Origin: Tetmemena sp. SeJ-2015
Taxonomy: Eukaryota > Ciliophora > Spirotrichea > Sporadotrichida > Oxytrichidae
Assembly: GCA_027382625.1 (NCBI GenBank)
Contig: JAJKFJ010021927.1
Location: forward strand, 1-64,000
Length of the DNA: 64,000 bases
Direction: 5' to 3'
Below, one piece after another: positions 46,031 through 59,800 of this stretch. The notes beneath the pieces are model-generated. The model worked only from the letters and a program-made list of their open reading frames with translations. It had not been told where the DNA came from and searched no databases. Each line of letters begins with the position of its first letter. The stretch's first letter is position 1. A program made the position numbers and the translations under genes.

Positions 46031-46119
46031 GAAAACTTATAACAAATATATATTGGCATGTTCATCTTTTAAAGTCCTTCCATGATTATTGAAAATATAA
46101 TACATAATAGGAATAAATT

Positions 46120-49100
46120 CAGAGGAAGAACTAAACTAGATAAAGAGAGGAGTTGTTAAGTACAAATCGCAAGTGAGTCCTGTATTTTCCCCTAAAAAAA
46201 GAAAACTCAGTAAAAGAACTCAGATGGCGACGATAGCCACTTCACTCTTCTCTCCTAACTTAACTTAGAAAACTTCTTTCCCTAAAGCTGAAAACCTCAA
46301 CTACACTCAACAGCTAAACATACCTGCTAACCAAGACTAAACTCATCCTACTTCTTCTGTCATATCTCAACTAAATCAAAGAGCTTTGAATAACTCGCAG
46401 TATATTCCACTCGCGAATAGCAATCTATCAGTTATTCAGTCTTCTTTAAATTCTATCACCAATCCCACTCCACCAATAAACCTCGGTCAATCTTTCACAA
46501 CAGTTGGCTCACCCAAGAACTCTCCATTTTAAAAAGGAAGCTCAAATACTAGAGCACCTCTTGCACAGGTTCTCTTCTCAGAGTTTGAACTTCAAATTCT
46601 TGTCGGCTCAACACTCTAAGAAGAAGCAGACTCCCTCTTCGGTTCCTCCCCCGCAAGAAATTTGAGTTTATTTTTACCTTCATCATTCAATATAAAATGC
46701 TGTCAAAGATAAAGCAGAATCTTCTTATGAAGCAGTCTAGTTTGGTCCATGAATCTAGAGCGCAGGTCTATGAAGAAGAAAATAGGGGATCTATAAAGGA
46801 GCCATTCAAAATCTGTATATACCTGCAAAGTTATTTCTTTCCTTATATGATGATTGAGATAAGGCCTGCTAAACATTTCAAAGAGGGTGATGCAGATCTC
46901 AGAAGCTACCAAGCAAGAGGAAAGCAATTTAATTCTTAAGACTGAGGCTAGTGATACTGTCAAAAAGAAGTAACTAAAGACCAAGTTCTATGGAATCCTA
47001 GGCCTTGACACAATTAGAGACGAGAAACAAGACCTACTTTAATCCATTTAGATCTAATATAAGCACTTTAATTTTAAGTATTTTCCATGATGTCCCCTCA
47101 AAGCAGCACTAATAAGATAATAGGAAGTAAGGCATATCCATTTGGCCTAGATTAAAAGCTCTTTACTCCGGAGGCAGAAGTAGAAAGAAATAAGAATAAG
47201 TTTAACAACTTTCTAAAAAAAGTTGACCTCGAAATTAAACTCAATGAAAAACTTCTTAAGGAGAAAAAAGCAACAAACTCATTTGCACTCACCAAAGATA
47301 GAGAGAGAACAGGTTCTTTGAAAGTAACTCATAATGCAGCCTCAATAGATTAATTTCCGGAATAGGCTAAGTAAAGATAGCGATAGGAAGACGCTTATAA
47401 TGAGCTATCGAAGTACAAGCAGGTTTTTGAAAACTACAAGTTGATTCCTAATGAGGAGAGCAGACGGCTTGTAGATACATTAGACTCTCTCAAAATTAAA
47501 ACACACATCAGCTATAAAACTGGCAAAAATTTCACTAATCTAATGAATAAAAGCTATAAGCAATATTTGAAAAGCAAACATGGCCCCTCTAACTCATTTA
47601 GTACCTTAAATTCTACAAGCTATGGACAAAGTCAAAATCGAAGAATCATCATCTATTTTTACCCTTAAACTTTTAAGAACAGCCAACTACGGAGCCAATA
47701 CAACTGGAGTTTTTTCTCGTTAAGCTAGTAGCTCTCAATTCTTCTCAGATTAGTTCAAGAGAAAGAGTTCTTACCAATCTTTAGATTCTAGTAAATCTGA
47801 GGAAGATAAAGCTGGCCAAAGGCTTTCTATTAATCACACTATGCATAAAAGAGTCATGATGGAGTAATAAAGGCATATGCAGTAGAAGGAGGAAAATTAG
47901 AGATAGATGAGTGAGGTTCAACTTATAGAAGCTGACAAGAGAACATATCCCATGTGCGTAAATTGCTTAAAAAATAAGTTTAAATTTCTTTAAATTGCTT
48001 TGAGCCCTTGAACTTGATTATATTCGCCTTGGTAAATAGAGACTTGCAAATTTACGAAATAAAACACTCAGGAACAAAGCTAGCATTTCCAATGAAAGCC
48101 TCTGTCAAGACTGAACAAATGGCAGTTTGCATGTCTGTGGCTCAATATAAGCTCGGAAGTAAATTAATCATCACCCTCGGCTGTTAATGTAAGAAATACT
48201 TTTGATTTTTAACCTATGATTTGTAGATGAACAATTGCTGGTATATGAGTTTGATCCTCTGTAAGACTTTCAGCAGCCTCGGCTGATCTTTCATTCAATG
48301 AGCCCCTTCCCTCAAGTGACTAACTTCATCTACAAGAGTGAAGTTGGACTTATCTTGACTTGCCTGAGTGGATATATTGAGATAAGAGACACAGTTGACT
48401 TCCAAGAGATTTGGAGCAACTATTCCCTAATCGCCAATGAAAGCAGGAAGCATAAGAGACTGTCAGTGACTGTCATTGACTACTGCAAGCCTCTCGATGT
48501 GTAAGAAGAGTAATTATCATTTATAATTTATAGGATTGCTTTTGGTGGAGTGCAAGGTAAAGTGGGAGGCATGCAAGGAGAGACAAAAAAATTAATCGAG
48601 GCAGTTTAAGCACACAACACAGCAGTGGTTGACTTGGCTTTCTTTGATGAGCAACTTCAGCTCATTTCAGTTGCTGAGAATAATTTTTAAGTGCTTAAAT
48701 TTTAGAATGGATAGATAGCTCTCTGGGACGCATAGAAGTTTGAGATACTGCAGAATATCAAAGACACAAGGCTTATCTAGCAGAACTCGATAAGCTCCTC
48801 TTACTTTTATAAGCCTAGGTAATAACTCGTGGAATGATTTAAAGAGTGTTTTTAGAGGAGAGCTATTTCTGGCTACGAGCAAACTCTATCTGTGGACGCA
48901 TAAAATAGATGACGCAGCTTAGATTCATGTGGAGCAGTAGAATACAATCGCCTTAGATTATATGAAAGGTAAAAATTCTAAAAAGACTTCATCATTTACT
49001 ATAGATCTTTAAAAAAAGATATTATAAGCATATTGATTTAAATCTGAGTGCTTAGCTTGAAGAGCAGCGAATGCTTATTTAAGAAAATCAAAACATTAAC

Positions 49101-52100
49101 AAATAGATCGAGATGAACACTTTACAAAACAAAAAGAGATCTATCACTGCGCAGCCATCTCCAACAAGGAACATTTATGAAATTATCTTTCTTCTCCATA
49201 TTTTCTTGAACACTAAATTCATGTTAAGCTCTCAAGAGGGATCTAAACTATCAATAAACTAGAGATAACAAGAAACTTAACAGAGTGAAGAGGAGCAAAA
49301 GGCCTTTCCACTTGGATATAATAACTTCAAGCACTATGCATTTGTGAGTAATCAATTCAACGATAAATCTCTCAGAATTTTTGGAAGAGAAGTTACTCCT
49401 GCTCTTATTAAGACTTAAAACTCTATGGTCTTTGAATGAAATAAAATAGTAGAATATTTGCGATCCAAGTATTTTTAATGTGTCCTCGCCAGTAAAAAAT
49501 CGAAGCTGATGGGAGTTATAATAGACGAGAAAGAGAATACGATGCTAACTGTTGATAGTGAATCTATGACGAGAGTTTGGGATCTGGGGACTGGCTAATA
49601 TTTTAATATCCCTCTCTTTTAAATTTATAATTCTAATGCCTGCGAAGTTACATGATAGAGCAAAGAGTTGATCAGAAAAGTAGCTCGAATAATCTGTCCC
49701 ACAACCCAGCCTCTATTCTTTCTAGCTAGGCACCCTCCACCTCTAATTCCACTGCAGCTTCCAATCATATTCCAGAGAGCAAGAGAGTAGCGGCCATTGC
49801 TTAAGATCCCTAAATGAAATATCTTGTAGTGGCTTATGAAAGAGGTTATGTTAAATTGAAATATTCTTATTTGACTATATATTGATGTGTAAGTGAATAA
49901 CCTATACTCTGGAGCACTCATTGGAGAGGAACTCTAGAAAATAAAGATGGACTACGAGATTTCAAACTTACGCTTCTTTAACCTAAATTCGAACTACTGG
50001 TTTATTACAGGATGTTGGGAGGGTAGAATTGGATTCTTCTCGAAGGCCATGCAGAGGAGCAGAGGAGGCCATGTTGAGTTCATTTAAAGAAAGTCGAAGC
50101 ACTAGAAAGATGTGATCTCCATCTAAATCAGATTGAGAATTTAGAAATTGAAAAGAAATTAATCATTAATCAATTAATAGGATATATACAACAGATTCCA
50201 TTGCCTCTATTCTGAAACTTAGACTTCTTCATTCTGCGATCTGATTGAGGCCCACTTCTCTTTCCTTTTCTTGCATTGTTTCCTGGCACTAATTCATCCT
50301 CTTTGTCTTGATATTAGCAGTAATTGTGCAGCCAAGTGATTAAATAACTCTCCTATATAAAAAATACCACAGTGTAATAAATAATAAAGAAAGGGTAGCT
50401 CTTTGAAATAATAAGAGCGAAATAAGAATGACCATGAAAATAAACTGAAGTGCTTTATCTTACCTAATAAAAACTAAACTAAGTGCCGATCCTTCTTAAC
50501 TGCATTGCTATCTCCCTCCGTAAGAGCATCTTTTTGTCTACCTGCGTCGTAAATCTAAGCACAGTAATTTAGTTATCTTTTCAATATATTCTGGCAATGA
50601 AGTTCTCCTCCTGCATTCAAACCCAAACACCAGAAATACTAAAAGATAATTTTAATAAGTTTTGAAATTAATATTTTTAATTTTAAATAGGAATTAAAAG
50701 TAAGAAGGACTTGATGAGGGAGACTTCTTTAATCTTTAGCTCTCTTCTAAGCAAGTCCGAGAGACCTCACCCAGAGCCAATGAAAGAGCAGAGTCGGCGA
50801 GCTAGAAGCTGGTGACGAGTAAGTGTCGCTGCATAATGTGGAGCCATCATGCTAAATTCGCTGAGTCGACCTCCCTGTTACCTTAAGCAGAATTAATTTT
50901 TTATAGATGAGGATTCCTTCATCATAATCAGAAATCTATTCAATAATTACTAAAATAATTAAATTTAAATTAGAAAGAACTGGAAGCTATCGAGCAACAA
51001 AAGGTGCGGTTTATTTTGATAACCAATTAAATTCTCGCATAAATATCTTATTCAAATTTATTATAATATTTAGATGTTATTGGTTGACACGTGGCATGAG
51101 GAACAGGTCACACCATTTATGATCGTGTTTTAGTAGGCGATATAAAAGCTTATTATATATATACCCTCGCGGGGTGTTTAATTCTGCTAATAATTCTAAA
51201 TAATAATATTTAGAGTTTTATTGTTTCCACATTTTTTAAAAAACAGAGCTATTGAAATTTATTAATCTATTTACTATTGCTTACATTTCATCCTTCCGCA
51301 TTAACTTGCTCCCATGATACTTGTAGTTGCCTCAACTTTTTTAATTTTGGGGGGGGTTTCCTTCACTAAATGCGAGATATTTGTGGTTTCCTCCTCTGCC
51401 TCATTCAGGATTGGATTTGAAAAAGAATGCGGTGCTCTAGCTTCTGTCGTCAAATCCTCTCCTTTTATTACTATATACATTATCGAAGATAATGTAGCTT
51501 CAAATCTGATTTCCATATCTGGACTAATTTTTGGTTTCTCTTTTTCATATCTCTATGAAAATATTTTGTTGTTGAAGCAATTACACTCAACTACCCCCCA
51601 CTTTATCTGTATCGTTGAGTTAGCTCCAGCAACATCTAATATTCTGGGATAATGACAATCTCTAGCCAGAGATTTGTTTCTTCTCCAAGAGATTACATGA
51701 GCATTATTCTTATGTTGATTTAAAGAAGTTCTATCTTTTGTCTTGTTCCTTGCTTTAATTCAGCATAAGCCTTTTGCATCTGTATCCAACTTATCTCCTC
51801 CGCTTTCAACATAGAATCAATAATTTTCGTGTTCTTTTGTTCCTCATGGTCTCCATTCCTCAATATGAACAATTTAGTAAAAGAAAATCTTACCTTCAAT
51901 ATCTGGTTGCGCAATCCGCCTTCTCTCTTCACTTTGCGATATCTCCTCCATATTTGCCATTTACTTGTCAATGAATATCTGTTTTCAGCTTCTTTAGACT
52001 TAATAACAGTATTCTTACTGTGTTTGTGGTGAATCTCCTCTTTGCATATATTTGACTGCCATTTTGCTCCTATTCGAGGTTATCAAGAGTAGTTATGAAC

Positions 52101-53150
52101 GAAATCCATTTTATTAATTGCATCAACTAATATTTCCAGATTTAAAAATGTGATCTCCATCGACATAAGTGAGGAGAATCTATTGGTAACTGCAAGTCTA
52201 GATAATTTGATCTGCTTTTGGAACAATTTCACAGCCACTGAGTTCAAGACCATTTCAATCCCCCCTCACTTTATCACTCAGGCCATCAACTTTGCCTCGA
52301 CCTCTGAATTTGAAAGAACCAGCTCTGCCTTGAAGACAGTCACAGCTATGATGATCCAAGAGAATGAATCAAATGGCGGCTTCTTCAAAGGAGTGAACAG
52401 CACTGCGTTAGGCAACCTACAGATTCAATGCGTCCGTTTTATGAAGCAGGAGTTGAGCCAGTACTTACTGATCTTCATGAGTGATGGCAGCACGTTCATC
52501 TATGATGTCATCTACAATCAATTCCTCAACGCAGCTGAAAACCCATGCTAAGGAAAAATCTTGCCTCATGCTTCCATAGACTTAAAAGGCAACTTGATCG
52601 TCTCGATTTCAGAAGATGGGAAGGGAATGGTCCAAGAGATCGTTTACAATTAGAAGTAATGATTTATCTTAAATTAATTGTGAATCTCAATTTTTCTGTG
52701 AATGACAGTGCGAAACTATCCGCACTTGACAACTAGACAGCACCAGCTAAAATGAATCACATTAGCAGTATGATGAGTAATCGCTAAGATATTGGCTCTT
52801 CCAGTTTATCAAAGTCCAGGAGAAGGGGTGGCCTAAATCGCACTCTCAGAGATCACCAGCAGAAAAATTCTCAGCTTTTGAGCCAGATAAATTAGTACCA
52901 GAACTCTGGCTAAACTAACGAGTCTGTGATGGATGTAAACTAGGGGAACAGACTCTTTGAATTTAGAAAGATAAGATAATTTGAAATCAAGGAAGGCAAG
53001 GAACTCAAGGGGGCAAGTGTTGTCTTTAGAGTCAGGTTCTTTCAAAATGAGGACAAGTTCATGGTGGCTTAAGCTGATGGAAGAGTTTCAATTTTGGATA
53101 TTTACAAAGAAGATTCAAAGAGGAGGTAATAGTTCTATTGGTTTAAATGA
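46120..53150 (+). CDS. WD-repeat protein with long disordered N-terminus
   Basis: The N-terminal third is Ser/Asn/Pro-rich (SPVFSPKKRKLSKRTQM, SITNPTPPINLGQSFTTVGS), then charged helices (EEADSLFGSSPARN, TKQEESNLILKTEASD, DLEIKLNEKLLKEKK, NELSKYKQVFENYKLIP). WD40-like units follow: NRDLQIYEIKHSGTKLAF, SEVGLILTCLSGYIEIRD, HNTAVVDLAFFDEQLQLIS, NTMLTVDSESMTRVWDLGTG, NYWFITGCWEGRIGFFSK, VISIDISEENLLVTASLDN, LICFWNN, and a final FMVAQADGRVSILDIYKED before TGA 53148-53150. A 2.04-kb IES with a 14-bp pointer splits one WD unit (50110-52161). Several smaller breaks are unresolved. Likely a propeller scaffold; the specific role is unknown. Confidence 0.7.
50110..52161 (+). other. 2.04-kb IES with 14-bp pointer ATGTGATCTCCATC
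   Basis: Exact 14-bp repeats at 50110-50123 and 52148-52161. Deleting 2038 bp joins HQKDVISI to DISEENLLVTAS, completing a WD-repeat strand in frame. The interior has its own minus-strand reading frames and a plus-strand one, and no WD-like sequence. It is much longer than the other IESs seen here (8 to about 110 bp). Confidence 0.85.
50175..51990 (-). CDS. Possible germline-limited gene(s) inside the large IES
   Basis: Minus-strand coding-like stretches: MANMEEISQSEERRRIAQPD near 51960, MLKAEEISWIQMQKAYAELK, NNAHVISWRRNKSLARDCHY, a 120-codon frame containing ISPDMEIRFEATLSS and ILNEAEEETTNISHLVKE (about 51300-51660), and a C-terminal YQDKEDELVPGNNARKGKRS ending TGA near 50178. Code-6 Gln codons occur in these frames. 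No domain is recognised; I cannot confirm a transposase DDE triad. They may be a germline-restricted gene or misplaced MDSs of a gene elsewhere. Confidence 0.35.
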
Positions 53151-53650
53151 AAGATAAATTACGAGATTACTTTATCGATTAACGATTATATGCCCTTGGT
53201 TAATTCCCTTAACTATTATTTATTATTATTACAAAAATTGATAAATAAGAGTTATTTATAATATTATCTTAAAGAATTAAGATTATTTATTTTTCAATAT
53301 TTTTAGAAGATTTAGAGATATAATTCTCCTTAAATAAATTCAATCGGCCAAAATCTTCTTTAATGTCATTAATAATTGTCATTTTAAATGCGTTTATTTT
53401 AAATTATATGTCTTCTTCCATTAGTCCTACAAATTAATTCCTCATATATTTTTAAGTTTATAATAACTTTTGTCTTATAAAATTAAAAGAAGCATTTTAT
53501 AAGTTATATATTTTATCTCATATTTGTTTAATTGAAGCCATTAGAATTTTAAATTGATTTTATCAAAAGATTGTGACTCAATAGCATCATAGGCATCCGT
53601 AGAAGTGGTAAACTTTGATAGTTCTTCTTGATTCTAAAGATTATGAAGTT
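53151..53650. other. Intergenic, very AT-rich
   Basis: About 500 bp between convergent genes. No coding signal. Confidence 0.5.
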
Positions 53651-56435
53651 GCTTTATTAAAATTAAAATTAAATTTATATAAAATGTAATTTAAATATGA
53701 AATTACTTCCCCAAAATTTATTATATTTAATTTGCTTATCTAGATAAGTGCTGCCTTGAAAGTCGTTGCTATATTAAGAGTCGATGCTGTTCTCCTTGTG
53801 AGTCCTGAAATGCTTCTTTTTAGAACTGTTCTTGCTTATTAAGTTCCCAAACTGTATAAAATCTCTAAAATGAGAGTTGTAGTGAGTGTTTCCCTTAATG
53901 CCTGGGTAGTCGTTTGAAGTAACTGAGGGAGTATGCTGCAGATTATATTAGTTGAAAGTTGGAATCCTAATTGGCCCTGCTGTCTATGCTACTCATATTC
54001 AACAGATAGCTCTATATTGAGTCTTTAAAATTCTGAAAATATAACATAAATTTAAAAAATTTATCTTTAGCTTGGAAAACTCGGCTTGTCTAACTTTTAA
54101 AATATACTCTCTTATCTTCCTCCTTCTCAACGGATATTCCACCGACGCTGCCCAGATTCTTGAGTAGAGTTCTCAAGCCTTGTTCCTTCTTTGGTTTGCC
54201 CTCAAGTTGCATCATCCCTTGATCATCATAGAAGTATTTATTCACTGGTTGAATCTGATCTCTGTTGTTGACAAGCTAAGATCGAGTGGACTATCATTAA
54301 AAAATAGAATTGATTTTAATTGTCTTTAACTTTTAATAGATTAAGTTGCTTGGCATTCTGGTAATTGCGAATCCTTTGCTTGAGAGATTAGAGGACGTCT
54401 TAGTTTGTTGTAGCTTTCATGACATCTACCCCTACACCTGATTGATATTAGTCCATCTCGTGTATAGTCTCATAAGCATGTCTTCTTTGTTTACCTTCCG
54501 AGAGGGTAAAATGAGACTCTCTTCAAATTGAAAATCTATATAAACCAAAGATAACTTTGTTTATTTTTATATCTATATGCTGAGGCAGTCCTTAGTCGAT
54601 ACCTAAGCCTCTGGCAGTGTCTTCCAATTTTGCATCTTACCGTTCATTATCTTACTTATCTTAACTAAGTCGAGATTGGTTTTCTTTGTTCAGTTACTTT
54701 ATTAACCATTTTAAGATTTTGCTTTGTTTGCGTGTAAGCGAGAGTTGAAAGAGAAGAGGAGTCTGTCTTTAGGATGAGGTTGTGATCTATTGGATGCTAA
54801 GGGAATAGCCCCTTAACAAACTTCATCTTAGTAATGCTGCTCGCATCAAAGAACCCATCCTAGTAGGTTTTATTGTGTGTGTTACTTAAAATTAATATGA
54901 GTCATGCTAACTTCTGTGAGTGAGTGTCTTATAATCAATCCTTACTTTCTTTGGCTTCTGCTTTTAAATAGTTTAGTGCTGATACTAATCAAGAGCCGTT
55001 TGAGGAGTTTGAGAAGCGAATTTTTATAGACCAGTCTAGAGTCCGCTTGCATCCTCCACCTATATGGAGTAGTCTCTAAGCTTTTGCTTTAACTATGATC
55101 TCTTTGACAATGGATTCAGCACACTCTAATTATTTGTTCCTAGCTTGGATTAGCGATTCTTCACTGTCAGGGAATGATCTTGGATTAGAATTGGATTTAG
55201 AATACTTTGCTCCTTTGGTTATTTCGTGGAAAAATCGGTTTTCATTTTAGGAGATTGCTGTGTTAAAGTCAGACTCGGCACTTGCTGAAGCTTTTTGTAA
55301 GCTCAAAATATATAGGAACATATTGAATACACTTATATATATATATATTGAGGGTTTAGTTTTCAATAAATCCTTCTTTCCACAAGTAAATTCATTTTTA
55401 TATGAAACAAACACAAAATATTTATTGCCCTTATTTTAAAAGGGCCTTATATTCTATTTATTCCCATTCTTGAGATGATACTTTTTGTATGCTCTCTCAA
55501 CTGGCTGCTAGACTGCGTAGTTAATGTCGAGATCAGGGATGTAACTTTTTGTCTCTTGCACTTCCTATCTTATGCCAAGCGATTCTTACTGATTATTTTG
55601 GTTGGCGATGGGTCTCTCTCTGCTCGACTCTAGAGACTCCTACCCACTTCTTTCTGTATTTCTACCCAGCATTTACTAACTTGAAATTTTATAATGAAAT
55701 TATAAATGTGCTTATCATTAACTGATATCCTATTTGTCACAGTCAATGGCGTTTTCATCATCGCCTTAGAAGTAAGACTATCTGCCTTGAGACAGATCAA
55801 TCTTGGCAGCCACTTTCACCTTTTACTTTGGACTGTTCTTGCCCTCACTGTTCTGATTTATAGTCATAAAATATTATTTATGAGTAGGATTAAATTTGCA
55901 GTTGCAGCACCTGAGGTTTTTACCACAGAGGAAAAAACAAACGTAGTCGGTTTAACTGCCAGGTAGTCGTCTACCTACTCAGGGTTGAAGGCGGTAGGAA
56001 GTATTTGACTATTGTGCTGTGATTTGCCTTGATAGTTAGTCAAAGAATCCTGATGCTTCTAACTTCAGAACTTAAATTAAATAAATTTGCAAATTTATTC
56101 AGCCGTTCATAATGACTCGCTTACTAAAGAAAGAATAAGTAAAAAAGCAATTATAAGGTTAAAGAGAGGCCATCAAATATAACTTACAATCTAGGAGGCA
56201 TAAAGTTATGTGGATTGATGTTTGGAGGTTTCTCCCCTCCTGTCATTAAACTGTAGTCTATGCTCAAAACACATATAACAAAATAATTTTTATTCCATGC
56301 ACTATGAATCGAAGGATGAGTTAAGATGTGAAGCAATCTGTTTGTGTGAGGGGCTGACAGAAGTTTTGAAGGGACTTGTTTGGGTATGCGAGAACTGCTC
56401 GAATACTGATAAGCCTTTTTTAATTGACATTTCAC
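53651..56435 (-). CDS. Unidentified protein with a Cys-rich patch
   Basis: ATG at 56433-56435: MKCQLKKAYQYSSSSRIPKQ, later MTGGEKPPNINPHNFMPPRL, LEASGFFDQLSRQITAQQSN, AFNPEQVDDYLAVKPTTFVF, KVKVAAKIDLSQGRQSYF, DLDINYAVQQPVERAYKKYH. The frame then runs through an AT-rich linker into ASAESDFNTAISQNENRFFH, SLIQARNKQLECAESIVKEI, GFFDASSITKMKFVKGLF and KGNTHYNSHFRDFIQFGNL. One alternative frame near 55900 has CFFLCGKNLRCCNCKF, which looks zinc-finger-like but competes with a better reading. No family recognised. Breaks near 56240-56300, 55870-55900, 54900-54990, 54500-54700 and 54000-54090 are likely IESs; the 3' end is approximate. Confidence 0.5.
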
Positions 56436-56817
56436 AAATATAATTTTATCAAATCACCTTACTCATACTTTTAATTTACCAAAATGCCCAGCTATAATAG
56501 ATGCCCATTATATCCATAATTTTTCATAAATATCTTAAGCTTACTATCAATTCTCAAATCATCTTCACAATAAACTTTAATATTAAAATTCAATGTTGAT
56601 AGAAATCATTAGCAAACAATTGATAAAAAGTTAATTACTAAAATAATTGATTCTGCATCTCATCAATAATAGAAAATTTTAAGCGGTGTCAGAACTCACT
56701 TTTGGGTCATAAGATATTGGAAAAGTCGACTTTATTAAGTTCAATTAATGATCTGTATATGGGAAAATAAAAAGTGAGAATAAATACTTGTCAATTCTAA
56801 AATCGTCTTGTTTAAAT

Positions 56818-59800
56818 TCATTTTCTTGAGTAGACACCTCTTGAGCCTCCTTGGCCGAAACCCAAACCTCGCTGGCTATCGATTGTATTTTATTAAGAGT
56901 TCATTTCTCCAGAGGTGCTATTCAGCTAGCTTTGTTTTAGGCTTCCTTGTGGTTGAGTTCCTCAGAGGGTAGGGTTAAAGACCTCCAGTGGCACTTTTAG
57001 CATTCTTCAATTACTTCGCTCCTTGGAAGAAGTTTGAATTATTGCTAAACCCATTTAAATGCATCCAAAATTATAATCAATCTCATTCTGCCCTGAAGAT
57101 CCTGTATTAGCTGCATTTCCATTTGAAAACTTGTTTCTTTCGTTTCTAGACTAGCTGCTTCTAAATTTTCCAGAGTTTTGCTGCCCACTAGCGTTATTAG
57201 TACTCTGCTCTCTGCCTCCATTATTTGAACTTGACTTGCCTTGATTCTTCTAGTTGGGGAAAATTTACTAAGTGAGGAAGTTCTCCTTGTTTGAGGCAAA
57301 GATGTTGCTGCTGTTATTCGTGGGAGAGAGGATCTGCTGGATCTTCTTTTGCTACTGATAGGCTTGTGATTGCATCAACAGGTGCTAAATATAAAGCTCG
57401 TTTTGCTTGGTGAGCTAATTTGACTTGGGTACTCTGCCGCTAAAGTACTTGTAGTAGAGCATGTTTATGTCATCTTCTAAGGATTTCTATGTCCCATTGA
57501 AGTTGAAAGCTTTAAATCAACAAACTCAGACATAATGTTTAGAGAATATAATAGCTTGATGATTAGGTGGGAGATGATTTCCAAATATAGTGCCATTGAG
57601 AGTTTACTGAGAGAAGGGAGCATTATATCTTGAAGAGTCTTGAGTGTCGAAAGTCCTCAAGATATCTAAGCTTAGAGTGTTTTATAGTTGCTACTGCTGT
57701 TATTGCTATGCCATTTGTAGTTGCTGATTTGCAGAGTACTAATCAAGCCATTACTCAAGGTGGGATTTAAGCTCTTTTAATTGCTAATCGCTAAGTTTCT
57801 ATTGCGATTACTCATTCTGTTGCATATGCTTTAAGATTTGTAGCAAGATAGGATGTTATGGAATCTGATCTAGGTTCAGGTTTTGCAAGTTTAGCTTGGT
57901 CTATGATGATGGCGGTTGTTACTAAAGCCTTCTCTAAGACTCTGGCTCTGGTGATAGAAATCTCTCAGTGCTTTAAATTTACAGGTCCATCTTGAGTGGG
58001 TTAGTCAAGTGTATTTATGATGGGCCTTAACTCTGAGCTAATATATTTTATCCGATTTGGATTTACTCCTGAAGTACATTCGCGCTTTCTTAAGTTTGCT
58101 GTTCCTTAATAACAGGTCTCGGCTACATAATTGATTCAGCTTTCTCCTTCAATAGATTCTTCTAGACTTCTATATTTAGTGGCTTCTCACTAGCGTTCCT
58201 CTGTCTTTGATAGTTCGTAATTGACTTCAAATTCAGGTTTCTATATTGAATCAGACTTATAAAATATTTGGAACTTACTCAACAAATACGTTCAAGTCGT
58301 ACTTTCCATGGAGGCAAGCACTGACTGCATTCGTAAGGAAAGACACTTTTGAAATGTAGGCTTTGCTAGTTTAGTTCACGAAAGAGACAAAGAACTTAAT
58401 GAGTGCATTTCTCTTCTTCTCTCCCTCCACACCTTTGACTGCCTCACTCTAGAAACTAAGTTAGCAAGGGAATAAATTTTACAAAGTCTTTGAGCTTAAT
58501 GTAGCCCTTTTTCGTGGGATCTAGTTGCTTGTAAACATTCTTGAAAGTGTCCACTAAAAGTACGTTTAAGTAAACTTCGTTCTCTGAAGCCAGGACTTGT
58601 TACTTCATAGAGCTAGCTACAGTGTTTTGAGCTGACTGTACTTATTTAGGAGAGATTATAAGCTAAGGTGAATTTATATTGCCTTCGATGAGAGGAGGTT
58701 AGTTGTTGCTAGATTTTTAGAGAAGGTCCGTTCCCAAATCTTAAAGTTGCAGCTATCTATGTGCTGGTTAATTCTCGAAAGTAAAAGTCTTAGAGGTGCT
58801 TTAGCTTTGCTATTGGAAAGTGGAGAATAAAGGGTTATGTGTGGTAGCTGCAGTTGCTAAATTGTCTAAGGTATTTATTACGTGGTCGCCTTATAATAGT
58901 TAAGGCTGAGATTGGGTTTACTACATTTGCAGAGAAGTTAATTTCTCTAATTAAGATGAATAAGAGGCAAATTTGTTTAAAGTTTTTGAGGGATTAAACT
59001 AAGAGACAGCCTAAAGTAAGTTACTTGAGCTATTTTGATACTACTGCAAAGGATTTTTCAAATTTTGATTGCTAATCTAAGATTGAAACATTATTCCTCG
59101 ATCTTGTGAGATACATCTTTGAATTTAAGCAAAAGAGAAAATAGTTCACTATTTACGTGGTCGGGGTCATGATAGGGTTGAAACTTGAAGCAGCTCCTCT
59201 TGAAGTAGAATTAAAATAATAATTCAGATAAAGAAGTCAAAGTTTCACACATGACTGGAGGCATGGCGTAGAAATTCTCATTTGAGAAACCTTGTGGATC
59301 TAGTTATTAGCTGTATTCTAACTTTGCAGAGTAACAGAAGAGGGATATGAATTCATCTAAGTTTGAATTTATAGCGTATTCTGTGAAGCCTAGAGTGCAT
59401 TCTTGGGCGGTAGCGAACTATTTTACCCTGTAAGGGTACAACCTGTCACCTTTTGCTGTTTATATTTATTACTGCCCACATTCTGAGAGCTGCTATTTGC
59501 CTAGGACAAAGAGCTATTCTAATTTTTGATGATGCTTGAAGTGACAAGACTTGAGGCGTTGTTCAGTAATTATAGAGGCTGATAGTTTGAAGTTTACTAA
59601 AGAGAGCCATTTAGAGTTCCACTGCTGCTACTGTTGTTGTTAGTTTTCTGTGCAGCGGCTGCTTATGTGGTTTGGCTTTTTTAATTATTGAGGCAGAAGA
59701 GTTTGAAGGCAGCTTAGATGGGGATGGTAGAGGGTGGACCTTGCCTGGGGACACTTTTAGACTGTTGCGTTTAGGGGAGCTAGCGTTCTAGACTAATTGG

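Noticed and set aside
55706..55966. Plus-strand hydrophobic ORF that looks like a membrane protein
   Set aside because: It is antisense to the minus-strand gene at 53651-56435, whose reading is longer and better connected.
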